Assembly: GCA_944386635.1 (NCBI GenBank)
Contig: CALXBV010000071.1
Location: forward strand, 1 to 38,288
Direction of reading: 5' to 3'
Length of the DNA stretch: 38,288 nucleotides
Source: an uncultured Clostridia bacterium
GTDB lineage: Bacteria; Bacillota; Clostridia; TANB77; CAG-465
Positions within the stretch are counted from its first letter, which is position 1. Each line of letters starts with the position of its first letter. Both the position numbers and the translations under genes were made by a program. Shown here in pieces: positions 7,877 to 16,438 of this stretch. The notes below the pieces were generated by a model. That model worked only from the letters and a program-made list of their open reading frames with translations. It had not been told where the DNA came from and did not search any database.

Positions 7877-10270
7877 TTATTCATTTATAAAAATATTATT
7901 TTTATTTAAAGCTTTAAGTATTATTTCTCTTTCTTCATCAATTTGTTCTTTTGTCAAAGTACCAGTATATGAGCCAATTGTAAATCTTATTGTAACAGTC
8001 TTCTTATTTTGTAATTTCTCATTACCCTCATAAATATCTACCAATGAATATTCCATAAGATATTTCATATTTGCTGTATTTATTATATCTTCTATTTGAC
8101 TATATTTAATATCTTTATCTACTATTAATGATAAATCAAAATTAACTGTTTGATATTTTGTTACCTCTTTATATGAAATGTCTCTTTTTATCATTTCTCC
8201 TAATGTATCTACCCTAAGCTCAGCTACTACTATAGAAGCCTTTGGATTAATTGCATCTTTAATTTTTGGATGAATAACTGTAATGTATCCTATATCTTTT
8301 CCATTTACTGTAATTTTAAAGGTATTTACAGGATGTATCCAATTATATTGAATATTTACCATATTTTCATATTTTGCATTTAGATTTCTATTTATATTTA
8401 CTACATTATCTATCATAGACTTTGCTTCATATACAAGTTCTTTTTCTGTTTGCTTAGTACTTGCAAGACCAATACCTAATACCTTATATTCTTTTGCATC
8501 TTTTCCATCAAACTCATAATCAAAAGTTCTTCCAACTTCAAATATCTTACATTCAGGCATATATTTTAGATTTTTATCTATAGCATAAAGCATAGTTGGT
8601 GCCATTTCTCTTCTTAAAGTATTGTCTAATTTTACTATTCCATTTACTATTTTTAAATTGTCCCTTACTTTTATTCCTAATTCTTGATTTAATTCAGTAT
8701 TATACCAAACATAACTATGTACTTCTGACATACCATATTTAATTGCAAGCATTTCTTTTGCATCATACTCTAATTCTCTCACAGGATCTTTTGGTACTGG
8801 TGAAATCTTCCATAGATTTGTTTTTGGCTCTATATTATCATATCCATGAATTCTAGCAATCTCTTCTATTATATCTGCTTTTTGACTTACATCCTTTGTT
8901 GCTCTAAATGAAGGAACATCTATTGTTAGATTTTTACCGTCAACCTTAACACCAAATTCTAGATTTGTTAAAGTAGTTACAATCTCATCCATTGTTAGAA
9001 CTTTTCCAATACATTTATCAATATAGTCTTTATCCATATGAATAGTTATATGAGGATATTTTTTAATATATATATCTGTAAATGATGATGTAACTTTTAT
9101 ATCTTTATCCTCTTCTCTTAATAATTTAATAAATCTAGCTATAGCTATTTTTGTAAGTTCTGGATCTAATGTTTTCTCATAATGAGCTGCAGCATCTGTT
9201 CTTAAATCTAATTTACTTGCAGTCTTACGTATTGCAACTGCATCAAAATTTGCTGACTCTAAAAATAGTGATGTTGTATTATCTGTTATTTCACTTGCAA
9301 GTCCTCCCATAACACCAGCAATTCCAACGGGTTCATCTTCATGACATATCATTAATGTTCCTTTATCTAATTTTCTTTTTTGAGAATCTAGTGTTACAAA
9401 TTCAATATCTTTATCTAAAGTTTTTACATTAACACTACTTACTACTTTTTCATCAAAAGCATGCATAGGCTGACCTAATTCAAGCATGATATAATTTGTC
9501 ATATCAGCAAGTAAATTAATACTTCTCATACCGCAATAATATAATCTAACCTTTACTTTCCATGATGCTTGTTTTTTAGTAACATTTTCTACTCTCATTG
9601 AACTATATCTTAAGCACAATGGATTCTCATCATCTTTTACTTCAACACCTATATTTAATTTTTCTAAATTATTATATAAATCTAAATTTTCCACTTCTAG
9701 TGGTTTTAATTTTCTTCCAGTAATAGCAGCGATTTCTCTTGCGATACCATAATGTCCCCATAAGTCTGGTCTATTTGTTAATGATTTATTATCTACCTCA
9801 TAAATAATATCATCTACAGGTATTATATTTTTAATGTTTTCTCCTAATGGAGCATCATCATCTAGTATAATAATTCCAGAATGATCATCACTAATTCCTA
9901 ATTCTTTTTCAGATAAACACATACCATTACTTTCTTGTCCTGCAAGCATTGCTTTTCCAATTTTTTGCCCTGATACAGTACTTCCAACTTGTGCATAAGC
10001 TACTTTTATTCCTTCTCTTACATTTGGTGCGCCACAAATAACTTGCAATTTTTCTTTTCCTGTATCTACCATTAATTTATGTAACTTTTTAGAATTTTCT
10101 ACATTTTCTACACTTATTACCTTTGCAACTATTACTCCATCAACATCTTGACCATGTTTTGTTATTCCTTCAACCTCAGCAGTTGACATTGTAAATTTAT
10201 ATATTAATTTCTCTACATCTATTCCATCTAAGTCTACAAAATCTTTTATCCAATTTATTGATATATACAT
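7877..10270 (-). CDS. pheT: Phenylalanyl-tRNA synthetase beta subunit
   Basis: A 797-residue protein, the usual length for bacterial PheT. Order of parts: N-terminal region starting MYISINWIKDFVD; EMAP/OB tRNA-binding domain (about residues 40-155, with KKLHKLMVDTG and QVICGAPNV); B3/B4 editing-type domain (about 210-385, with NYIMLELGQPMHAFD); B5 domain (about 400-475); a catalytic-like core; and a C-terminal ferredoxin-fold anticodon-binding domain (about 700-797, starting near YKEVTKYQTVNFDLSLIVD). It pairs with PheS as an alpha2-beta2 enzyme charging tRNA-Phe. It starts 12 nt after the pheS stop and shares its T-box leader. All expected parts are present. Confidence 0.97.
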   Translation of the reverse strand: MYISINWIKDFVDLDGIDVEKLIYKFTMSTAEVEGITKHGQDVDGVIVAKVISVENVENSKKLHKLMVDTGKEKLQVICGAPNVREGIKVAYAQVGSTVSGQKIGKAMLAGQESNGMCLSEKELGISDDHSGIIILDDDAPLGENIKNIIPVDDIIYEVDNKSLTNRPDLWGHYGIAREIAAITGRKLKPLEVENLDLYNNLEKLNIGVEVKDDENPLCLRYSSMRVENVTKKQASWKVKVRLYYCGMRSINLLADMTNYIMLELGQPMHAFDEKVVSSVNVKTLDKDIEFVTLDSQKRKLDKGTLMICHEDEPVGIAGVMGGLASEITDNTTSLFLESANFDAVAIRKTASKLDLRTDAAAHYEKTLDPELTKIAIARFIKLLREEDKDIKVTSSFTDIYIKKYPHITIHMDKDYIDKCIGKVLTMDEIVTTLTNLEFGVKVDGKNLTIDVPSFRATKDVSQKADIIEEIARIHGYDNIEPKTNLWKISPVPKDPVRELEYDAKEMLAIKYGMSEVHSYVWYNTELNQELGIKVRDNLKIVNGIVKLDNTLRREMAPTMLYAIDKNLKYMPECKIFEVGRTFDYEFDGKDAKEYKVLGIGLASTKQTEKELVYEAKSMIDNVVNINRNLNAKYENMVNIQYNWIHPVNTFKITVNGKDIGYITVIHPKIKDAINPKASIVVAELRVDTLGEMIKRDISYKEVTKYQTVNFDLSLIVDKDIKYSQIEDIINTANMKYLMEYSLVDIYEGNEKLQNKKTVTIRFTIGSYTGTLTKEQIDEEREIILKALNKNNIFINE

Positions 10271-10282
10271 TCTTACTTCCCC

Positions 10283-11311
10283 CTATTTAATCTTCATTTG
10301 CTTTAATATTCTTAAATCACATGAATTTAATGCACGTAAATCATTTATATTATATTTCATCATAGCTAAACGACTAAGTCCAAGTCCAAAAGCAAATCCT
10401 GAATATTTTTCTGGATCTATTCCACCCATTTTTAATACATTTGGATGTATCATACCACATGGACATAATTCTATCCAGCTTCCATTCTTACAAACTTTAC
10501 ATCCTTTTCCATCACAATATGGGCATTTAATATCTAATTCAAATCCAGGTTCGACAAATGGAAAATATCCGGGTCTAAGTCTTACTTCAACTTCTTTTTT
10601 AAAAATTTCTGATAAGAAAGTCTTCATAAAATATATTAAATTTGATATAGAAACATCTTTATCTATCATCATTCCTTCCATTTGGAAAAATGTATTCTCA
10701 TGAGATGCATCTAAAGCTTCATTTCTAAAGCATCTTCCTGGGAATATTGCTTTTAAAGGCGCACCATATTTTAGCATTATTTTATTTTGTGCTGCTGATG
10801 TTTGAGTTTTTAAAAGCTCCCCATTTTCTAACCAAAATGTATCTTGCATATCTCTTGCTGGATGATATTTAGGAACATTTACAGCCTCAAAATTATTATA
10901 TTCTGTTTCAACTTCATTTCCATCTTCTACTGTAAATCCCATACCAGTAAATATATCTTCTAACTCTTTTTGAACAATAGTAATAGGATGTAAAGAACCA
11001 ATCTTATCATCTACTGGAATTGTTATATCTATTTTTTCTGCATTTTTTATTCTATTTTCATATTCTTTCTCTTTTAATTCCTGCTTTTTTTGTTCAACTA
11101 TATTTTCAATTTCTTCTCTTAATTTATTAGCCTTTTGACCTACCTCTTTTCTTTTAGAAGGCTCAACATTTTTTAAATTTTTTAAAATTTCTACTACTTT
11201 TCCTTTTTTTCCTAGATATTCTACTCTAATGTTTTCAACATCTGTAGCTGTCTTAATTTCTTTCATTTCTTTTTCTAGTTGTTCTTTTAACAGTGACAAT
11301 TTTTCTTCCAT
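10283..11311 (-). CDS. pheS: Phenylalanyl-tRNA synthetase alpha subunit
   Basis: A 342-residue class II synthetase subunit. It has an N-terminal coiled coil (about residues 1-90, binds tRNA-Phe) followed by the catalytic domain. Motif 2 is seen in FPGRCFRNEALDASHENTFF and motif 3 in FAFGLGLSRLAMMKYNINDL. A CPYCDGKGCKVCKNG segment adds a cysteine cluster seen in many bacterial PheS proteins. GGAGGAG stands 7 nt before the ATG. It is the first gene after the phenylalanine T-box, whose terminator arm ends about 20 nt before the start. Confidence 0.97.
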   Translation of the reverse strand: MEEKLSLLKEQLEKEMKEIKTATDVENIRVEYLGKKGKVVEILKNLKNVEPSKRKEVGQKANKLREEIENIVEQKKQELKEKEYENRIKNAEKIDITIPVDDKIGSLHPITIVQKELEDIFTGMGFTVEDGNEVETEYNNFEAVNVPKYHPARDMQDTFWLENGELLKTQTSAAQNKIMLKYGAPLKAIFPGRCFRNEALDASHENTFFQMEGMMIDKDVSISNLIYFMKTFLSEIFKKEVEVRLRPGYFPFVEPGFELDIKCPYCDGKGCKVCKNGSWIELCPCGMIHPNVLKMGGIDPEKYSGFAFGLGLSRLAMMKYNINDLRALNSCDLRILKQMKIK

Positions 11312-11329
11312 TACTTTCTCCTCCTTAAA

Positions 11330-11599
11330 TAAAAAAAATCATTTCATCCTAAAATATAGGACGAAATGATTAAATTCCGCGTTACCACCTAAATTCATTC
11401 ATATAAAATGAATGCTCTCAAAAGCTATTACGGGCATACCCGCTTGTTCCTACTTAAATAGATTGTTCAAAACAAGACCTCCAAAGTGAAATTTCAGTAA
11501 CAGTATATTAGTAGGCTTACAGCCGATGACCCACATTCTCTATAATATATTTATCCATTACCTACTTTGCTTTATCATAGGTTTTTATGTATTCTTACA
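11330..11599 (-). ncRNA. Phenylalanine T-box leader of pheST
   Basis: Minus-strand leader of about 270 nt. The conserved T-box AGGTGGTAACGCGG is at 11377-11390. Just after it comes a strong terminator hairpin (AATCATTTC... arms, 11332-11373) followed by a run of eight T. Stem I closes with AGTAGG and CCTACT arms and contains AGAGAA. The likely specifier is TTC at 11488-11490, followed by the usual A and by CTTTGGAGG. TTC is a Phe codon and the gene downstream is pheS, so uncharged tRNA-Phe should favour antitermination. Confidence 0.93.
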
Positions 11600-11605
11600 A
11601 TTTGC

Positions 11606-11634
11606 ATTATAGCACACATATATTAATTTGTCAA
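11606..11634 (-). promoter_or_regulatory. SigA promoter of the pheST T-box transcript
   Basis: TTGACA (11629-11634), 17-bp spacer, TATAAT (11606-11611), both consensus on the minus strand. Transcription should begin near 11599, just before T-box stem I. Confidence 0.9.
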
Positions 11635-11642
11635 ACATATTT

Positions 11643-12110
11643 TTAAACAACATCTTTTCTCATCTTTATTTGATAATTTTCAAAGCCTACTTTTTCATAA
11701 AACGCTATTGCATTGTAATTATTGCTTAAGACATTTAGTTCAATACTTTTTAAGCCTCTTTCTTTTGCCCATGTATTTGCTTCATCTATTAAATATTTTC
11801 CGTACCCTTTTAATCTATACTCTGGTAAAATTACAACTTCATATACATATGCAAATTCATCTTCTTTAAATGAATCATATATTTTATATGGTGACTCTCT
11901 CTTTTCAATTAATATGTATCCTATAATTTTATCATCATCTTCAATTACTATATAATCTGAATCTGGTGAACTAATCATAGCTTTTATAAAATCCATCGGA
12001 AATCCAATAGGATTATATATCCTATCATTTAAAGTATTTAGTACAATAAAAAGCTCTGTATTTAAATTATATATTTGATCAACATCTTGCATATTTGCAA
12101 TTCTTGTCAT
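11643..12110 (-). CDS. GNAT family N-acetyltransferase
   Basis: A 155-residue cytosolic acetyltransferase. The acetyl-CoA loop is in the VVILPEYRLKGYGKYLIDEA region (R/Q-x-x-G-x-G/A pattern), with a preceding beta strand IIGYILIEKR and a C-terminal NVLSNNYNAIAFYEKVGFENY, the classical GNAT beta5-alpha4 motif. The acceptor is unknown. The start is ATG at 12110 because AGAGGTG lies 6-7 nt before it; the frame opens three codons earlier at a GTG that falls inside this ribosome site. It has its own promoter (12135-12163) and no hairpin between its stop and the pheST promoter. Confidence 0.85.
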   Translation of the reverse strand: MTRIANMQDVDQIYNLNTELFIVLNTLNDRIYNPIGFPMDFIKAMISSPDSDYIVIEDDDKIIGYILIEKRESPYKIYDSFKEDEFAYVYEVVILPEYRLKGYGKYLIDEANTWAKERGLKSIELNVLSNNYNAIAFYEKVGFENYQIKMRKDVV

Positions 12111-12134
12111 ATATTTCACCTCTTATCGGTGACA

Positions 12135-12163
12135 ATTATATTATATAGTTTTTCTTTTTTCAA
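12135..12163 (-). promoter_or_regulatory. Promoter of the GNAT gene
   Basis: TTGAAA (12158-12163), 17-bp spacer, TATAAT (12135-12140) on the minus strand, about 25 nt before the ATG at 12110. Confidence 0.7.
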
Positions 12164-12181
12164 TATATATAATAAAAAATA

Positions 12182-12215
12182 CACCTCTAAATGTTAGTTA
12201 CCTAACACTCGGGTG
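12182..12215 (-). terminator. Terminator after the DUF402 gene
   Basis: An inner stem TGTTAG/CTAACA (12192-12207) lies within an outer CACC/GGTG pairing (12182-12185, 12212-12215). On the minus strand it is followed by TGTATTTTTTA. It lies 10 nt after the stop at 12226. Confidence 0.65.
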
Positions 12216-12225
12216 ATATTTTATT

Positions 12226-12762
12226 TTATTTAAAGTTCTTCTCTATATAGCTTTTATGATCATTAGTTATATATTTATTACTATTTTGTGCTATTTCATT
12301 TAATAATTTTTTTAAAGTACCATATGCCATATCATATTGCTCTTTATTTATATCCTCTTCATCTAAAGCTTTTTGCAATTCATCTTCATCCCATACTTTT
12401 ACTAAATCATCACATAACCTATCAATAGTAATATCTAAATATAAATCATCATAAAACAATCCTTTATCATAATCTATTCCTGCTTTATCTATAATATCTA
12501 TATAATACGATAAATCATTTTTATTTTCATCTAAAAAAACTCTTACTCCATAATGTTCATTTTTAGGCATATACTCTAAAATATAATATCCTTCTTTTAA
12601 AAGACATATATCTTTTCCTCCTCTTGTTGACATATATGGCTTATCTATACTATTTACTTTTTTTATTACTGTATAGCAATCTAAAATGTCATCTTCAAAT
12701 TGCATCATAATATAGTTATCTATTCCTTTCAAATACGTATTTGTTAAAAATTTTCTTTTCAT
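12226..12762 (-). CDS. DUF402 domain protein
   Basis: A 178-residue protein whose middle and C-terminal parts follow the DUF402 pattern (PF04167): DDLYLDITID, then DDLVKVWDEDELQKAL and a long final helix. Some members of this family are nucleoside di/triphosphate phosphatases or ribonuclease-related, with acidic metal-binding residues as seen here. The role of this one is unknown. The start is put at 12762 because GAAGGTGAT lies 5 nt before that ATG and the promoter's expected transcript start is near 12775. Upstream in-frame codons to 12813 lack a ribosome site and overlap the terminator. Confidence 0.7.
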   Translation of the reverse strand: MKRKFLTNTYLKGIDNYIMMQFEDDILDCYTVIKKVNSIDKPYMSTRGGKDICLLKEGYYILEYMPKNEHYGVRVFLDENKNDLSYYIDIIDKAGIDYDKGLFYDDLYLDITIDRLCDDLVKVWDEDELQKALDEEDINKEQYDMAYGTLKKLLNEIAQNSNKYITNDHKSYIEKNFK

Positions 12763-12781
12763 AATAATCACCTTCATGCAA

Positions 12782-12810
12782 ATTATACCAAAAATAATTA
12801 AAAGCTTCAA
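12782..12810 (-). promoter_or_regulatory. Promoter of the DUF402 gene, -35 inside a terminator
   Basis: TTGAAG (12805-12810), 17-bp spacer, TATAAT (12782-12787) on the minus strand. The -35 hexamer falls within the hairpin that ends the upstream DHH transcript. Confidence 0.65.
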
Positions 12811-12824
12811 CATAGGAAGCTTTT
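12800..12824 (-). terminator. Terminator of the DHH phosphoesterase transcript
   Basis: A perfect 9-bp stem AAAAGCTTC/GAAGCTTTT (12800-12808, 12816-12824) with a 7-nt loop. It overlaps the stop codon of the DHH gene and is followed on the minus strand by AATTATTTTTGG. Confidence 0.7.
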
Positions 12825-13743
12825 ATGACAATAATATATTTAAAATTTCTTGTTTTTGCTTGTCTGAAATACTGTTTCCTGCCGCTTCATCATGACCTTT
12901 TCCGCCCATTTTTTCAGCAACTATTCTTACATTTACGCCTGGTTTTACACTTCTATATGAAATTGTACCATGTTCAATCGCAATTAACATTACAAAATCT
13001 ATATCATAATTTTCATCTGTTAGATATTGTGCTACATCATTTCTATACTCATAGGATATAAATACAATACCTGCTTTTAGCCCAAATATTTCTTTATATA
13101 CAATTCCTTCAACATAAGAAAGAACTTTTTCCATCATTTTTGCTTTTCTATTTTCTATTAAAAATTCTTCTATATGATTAAATTTAAATTCATCTTCATT
13201 TGATAATTTATTATACATAATTTCTATATATTTTTCAGTTCCAATAGTTTCAAATAACAAACTTAAATATCTAGCCATCTCATCATTGTATATTTTTTTC
13301 CACTCCCAAGTATCATGTCTTCTTGTTAATTCACAAAACTTATCTATAGCCTTATTTGATTTTATTATATCATTATTTAATAGATAATTATAAAATAAAG
13401 TAGTTCCACAACAATATCCATTTTTATCTTTTATAACTATATCCACAAAATCATAAGTATTATATTGTAAAACTGATTCATGATGATCAAATACTCTTAC
13501 TTTTTCTTTTAATATATCATCATTTTGTATGAGTTTTAAATGTTCGTCATCTAAGCATAAATCTGTAATATATATGTTATCATAATCATATAATAGATTT
13601 TTATTATAATACTCTTCAAACTTACTATTAACATTAAAAGTTTCACAAAGCTCATAATGTGTATTTTTATCTACAAGTTTTAAAAGTATAACAGAACCCA
13701 TTCCATCAATGTCACTTATATGAGAAAAAATCAAATTATGCAT
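12823..13743 (-). CDS. DHH superfamily phosphoesterase (NrnB-like)
   Basis: A 306-residue protein. The DHH domain shows SHISDIDGMGS at residues 7-17, an ITDLCLDD strand near 60, and the signature DHHES near 86. The C-terminal DHHA1-type motif is GGKGHDEAAG near residue 280. These Asp/His residues bind two Mn ions and cleave phosphodiesters in short oligonucleotides or cyclic nucleotides. The size and order fit COG2404 (NrnB/cAMP phosphodiesterase-like) more than NrnA or RecJ, but this is a judgement from memory. The ATG at 13743 has GGAGGAG 3-5 nt before it; the frame extends four codons upstream only through a TTG inside that site. The start lies 17 nt after the stop of the 13761 gene, so the two form an operon. 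Confidence 0.85.
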   Translation of the reverse strand: MHNLIFSHISDIDGMGSVILLKLVDKNTHYELCETFNVNSKFEEYYNKNLLYDYDNIYITDLCLDDEHLKLIQNDDILKEKVRVFDHHESVLQYNTYDFVDIVIKDKNGYCCGTTLFYNYLLNNDIIKSNKAIDKFCELTRRHDTWEWKKIYNDEMARYLSLLFETIGTEKYIEIMYNKLSNEDEFKFNHIEEFLIENRKAKMMEKVLSYVEGIVYKEIFGLKAGIVFISYEYRNDVAQYLTDENYDIDFVMLIAIEHGTISYRSVKPGVNVRIVAEKMGGKGHDEAAGNSISDKQKQEILNILLS

Positions 13744-13760
13744 GCTCTCCTCCAATCATA

Positions 13761-14156
13761 CTACTTTTCGGTTATTTCAACCTCGATTGAGCCATTTTTT
13801 ATATCAAGCATATTTACATTATATGGCATATCATTATCCTCACTATGTATTGAATAACCGTTACTAAAAGTATGACTTCCTGAATAATCTTGTCCATTTA
13901 CTTTTAAAGTATAAGGAACTTCATATCTATATTCTGTACTTTCATCATCAAAATTTAAATCTGAATTTATTACTAAAATTATCTCGTCATCCCCATTTGT
14001 TATTTTTAAACTCTCATTAGTATTTAACCAAGTTGCTTGTCCTATAGTTGAGTTAATTTCTTCTACTGTATTATTATTAAAAAATATAATACAAGCTACT
14101 ATAACAATAAGTAAAATTATAAGTGCTAATATAATTAATATCTTTTTATTTTTCAT
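13761..14156 (-). CDS. Small membrane-anchored protein of unknown function
   Basis: A 131-residue protein with a basic start (Met-Lys-Asn-Lys-Lys), a hydrophobic segment at about residues 6-27 containing VACIIFF, and a beta-rich outer part of about 100 residues. The cysteine does not form a clear lipobox (no small residue plus typical LxxC context), so a simple membrane anchor is likelier than a lipoprotein. The outer part has the pattern of a small immunoglobulin-like or lipocalin-like beta domain, but I do not recognise a family. It has an AGGAGAGG site and its own promoter, and is upstream of the DHH gene. Confidence 0.6.
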   Translation of the reverse strand: MKNKKILIILALIILLIVIVACIIFFNNNTVEEINSTIGQATWLNTNESLKITNGDDEIILVINSDLNFDDESTEYRYEVPYTLKVNGQDYSGSHTFSNGYSIHSEDNDMPYNVNMLDIKNGSIEVEITEK

Positions 14157-14182
14157 AAAATCCTCTCCTATTTTTCGCTTGT

Positions 14183-14211
14183 ATTATATCACAATATGCA
14201 TATTAAGACAA
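14183..14211 (-). promoter_or_regulatory. Promoter of the 13761-DHH operon
   Basis: TTGTCT (14206-14211), 17-bp spacer, TATAAT (14183-14188) on the minus strand, about 20 nt before the ribosome site. Nothing else is evident between 14157 and 14235. Confidence 0.7.
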
Positions 14212-14235
14212 GATAAAACTAATTTTAGAAATATA

Positions 14236-15270
14236 TTAATCCTCTAATGAATCCATATCATTTACCATATTCTCAATAAATGCACCGTATCCTCTTTGTG
14301 GATCATCCAAAAACACATGTGTTATTGCGCCTATCAATTTTCCATCTTGTACTATTGGTGCTCCACTCATACCTTGGACTATTCCTCCTGTCTTATCTAA
14401 TAAATCCTGATCTGTTATTTTAATTGCTATATTTTTATTTCCAGTAGAATTTAAAAATACTTTTTCAATTTCTATACTATATTTTCTCTTAACATTATCA
14501 TCTAAGGTAACATATATATATGCCTCTTTAAGCTTTATATCTTCCTTTCTTCCAAGCTGTACTATTTCATTATTTTCAAATATTTCACTATTTTCTATAT
14601 GTCCAAAGACTCCATTTTGAGTATTACAATAAATTTGCCCTATCGTATTGTTTGTTATCGTCCCCTTTAATTCTCCTGGTGCACTAGCAGCACCCTTTTT
14701 TATAGAATAAATTTCTGTTGTTGTAATCCCCCCTGTAGTAATTGGTAGTATATATTGCTCTGCAGTCTCTGTTATTGCATGGCCTAAAGCTGCAAATCTT
14801 GCTGTATCCTTTTCGTAGAATGTAATAGTTCCAACACCTGCACTACTATCTTTTACCCACAACCCAAGTCTATATTCTCCTGTTGTTTCATTATATTTTG
14901 GTTCTATATCAATACTTAGATTTTCATCTTGTCTCAATATATTTAAGCTTAACTTTTCACCAAGTGCAGTATACTCTTGAAGTTGTGCATCAGTTTCTAT
15001 CTTTTGTCCATTAACTTGTAATATAATATCTCCAACTTTCAAATCACAATCATCTCTATCTACTCCCATTACCAAAACACCACTAGCAAGTAATTTTATG
15101 CCGACAGCTTCTCCTCCAATATAATACTCCTTTTCTTTTAAGGAGCACATAACAGTATCTTCATTTTTTCCCATAAAAGCATATGTAATGTAGCAAAACA
15201 CAATAATTAATACAGCTACCATAAGAAATAGTATTTTCTTTTTATTATAAATTATAAATTCCTTAAACAT
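14236..15270 (-). CDS. spoIVB: Stage IV sporulation protein B (SpoIVB), S55 serine peptidase
   Basis: A 344-residue protein with an N-terminal membrane segment (about residues 13-32), a PDZ domain (about 50-125, with LLASGVLVMGV and DIILQVNGQKI), and an S55 peptidase domain. The catalytic histidine is H164 in ALGHAI. The serine is S302 in QGMSGAPIVQDGKLIGAITH, with aspartates 10-16 residues before it. In Bacillus subtilis SpoIVB is made in the forespore, secreted across its membrane and cleaves SpoIVFA, which activates sigma-K processing. All key residues are present and the length is normal, so the lineage probably sporulates or descends from spore formers. The start overlaps the stop of the TIGR04086-type gene by 8 bp, which couples their translation. 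Confidence 0.93.
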   Translation of the reverse strand: MFKEFIIYNKKKILFLMVAVLIIVFCYITYAFMGKNEDTVMCSLKEKEYYIGGEAVGIKLLASGVLVMGVDRDDCDLKVGDIILQVNGQKIETDAQLQEYTALGEKLSLNILRQDENLSIDIEPKYNETTGEYRLGLWVKDSSAGVGTITFYEKDTARFAALGHAITETAEQYILPITTGGITTTEIYSIKKGAASAPGELKGTITNNTIGQIYCNTQNGVFGHIENSEIFENNEIVQLGRKEDIKLKEAYIYVTLDDNVKRKYSIEIEKVFLNSTGNKNIAIKITDQDLLDKTGGIVQGMSGAPIVQDGKLIGAITHVFLDDPQRGYGAFIENMVNDMDSLED

Positions 15271-15622
15271 TTACACCTAATATTCCTCCAACTATTCCAG
15301 TAAGTGAACAAATTCCAATATATACTCCAAGTGTATTTGTAATATTAAATTGCTGATTTAATATACAAGATATTGCAAATATTATTAATACACATAAAAT
15401 ATTCACACAAACTCCATGTATTATTCCCTTTTTTTTAATTTTCTTACATAGAAAAAACGAAGATATAAAAGCAGATAAAGCCATTGAAAGAAAAATAGCC
15501 GAATCTATATACATATCATCTATATTAGTATAAGCAAATATTAATGATACTATAATTAAAAATAAAACTATTGACAATGCAAAACTTAAAATTGCAATTA
15601 AATAATTTTTTATATAATCCAT
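15263..15622 (-). CDS. TIGR04086-type (YrzE-like) four-helix membrane protein
   Basis: A 119-residue protein with four hydrophobic segments (about residues 8-32, 42-58, 68-86, 96-116) and a basic KKIKKKG loop between helices 2 and 3. This matches the small clostridial/bacillary TIGR04086 family of unknown function. GAGGTTGAT lies 5-6 nt before the ATG. It is translationally coupled to spoIVB (8-bp overlap), suggesting a link to sporulation, but no function can be read directly. I found no convincing sporulation sigma promoter in the 60 bp upstream. Confidence 0.7.
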   Translation of the reverse strand: MDYIKNYLIAILSFALSIVLFLIIVSLIFAYTNIDDMYIDSAIFLSMALSAFISSFFLCKKIKKKGIIHGVCVNILCVLIIFAISCILNQQFNITNTLGVYIGICSLTGIVGGILGVNV

Positions 15623-15681
15623 ATTATCAACCTCAATTAATTATATGAAATAATTATTCAAATATAACTCAAGGAAAAAAT

Positions 15682-15710
15682 AAAACTGTTGACATTAAGT
15701 CAACAGTTTT
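15682..15710 (-). terminator. Terminator of the ABC transporter operon
   Basis: A perfect 12-bp stem AAAACTGTTGAC/GTCAACAGTTTT (15682-15693, 15699-15710) with a 5-nt loop. On the minus strand it is followed by ATTTTTTCC. It starts 6 nt after the stop at 15716. Confidence 0.9.
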
Positions 15711-15715
15711 TTATA

Positions 15716-16438
15716 TTATAACAAATCTTTTATTTTATCTTTGTCATACTCTTGTGGTTTATCAATAAAATAATATTTAAAACCTCCTTTTTCGTCCTTA
15801 CCAAAAATGAGCATTCTATCACCCATGTACTGTGCTTCTTTTATATTATGACTAACAAATAATACAGTTTGTTTTTTTTCCTTTATTATTCTTTTAGTAG
15901 ATTCTTGAAGATTATCTCTTGTTGAAGCATCTAATGCTGCAAAAGGCTCATCCATTAATATTAAATCCGGTTCTACTGCAAGTGCTCTTGCAAATGCAAC
16001 TCTTTGTTTTTGTCCACCAGACAAAGTATTTGGAAATGCATCCATATAATCTTCCAATTCTACTAATTTAGCATAATACTCAGCTCTTTTCTTGGTTTCT
16101 TCTTTGCTAAGTTTTAGCTGCTCTATAGAAAAAGCTATGTTTTTTAATACATTTCTCCATGCAAATAGTTGCTCATAGTTTTGTTGTAAATACATAACAT
16201 TTTTAGTTGGCTTTTTATGCTCTTCTCCATTTACTATTATTCTTCCTGAAGTAGGAGTCAAAAAGCCTGCAATAATCTTTAGCATAGTAGATTTACCACA
16301 ACCGCTTTTTCCTATTACACTTATAATTTCACCTTTTTCCATTTCAAAAGAAAGATTTTCAATTACAAGTTTTTCTTTTTTTCCTTCCTTATAACTATGT
16401 GTTAAATTTTCAACTCTTAAAACACTATTCTCTTTCAT
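15716..16438 (-). CDS. ABC transporter ATPase, nitrate/sulfonate/taurine type (SsuB/TauB-like)
   Basis: A 240-residue ATPase with Walker A GKSGCGKS (residues 43-50), Q-loop region MYLQQNYEQLFAWRNV, signature LSGGQKQRVAFARAL (near 138-152), Walker B LILMDEP and switch histidine in LFVSHNIKEA. The pattern AxxR/LFAWRNVxxN after the Q-loop is typical of the NitT/TauT subfamily. It would power the permease encoded just upstream; its start lies inside the permease tail (14-bp overlap) with GGAGG 7-8 nt upstream. This gene is intact although the two upstream genes are frameshifted. The substrate cannot be determined. Confidence 0.9.
   Translation of the reverse strand: MKENSVLRVENLTHSYKEGKKEKLVIENLSFEMEKGEIISVIGKSGCGKSTMLKIIAGFLTPTSGRIIVNGEEHKKPTKNVMYLQQNYEQLFAWRNVLKNIAFSIEQLKLSKEETKKRAEYYAKLVELEDYMDAFPNTLSGGQKQRVAFARALAVEPDLILMDEPFAALDASTRDNLQESTKRIIKEKKQTVLFVSHNIKEAQYMGDRMLIFGKDEKGGFKYYFIDKPQEYDKDKIKDLL

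Noticed and set aside
15623-15680. Sporulation (sigma-G-like) promoter before the TIGR04086-spoIVB pair
   Set aside because: TGAGTT and CATATAAT can be paired at 18 bp, but the match is too loose in AT-rich DNA to claim.
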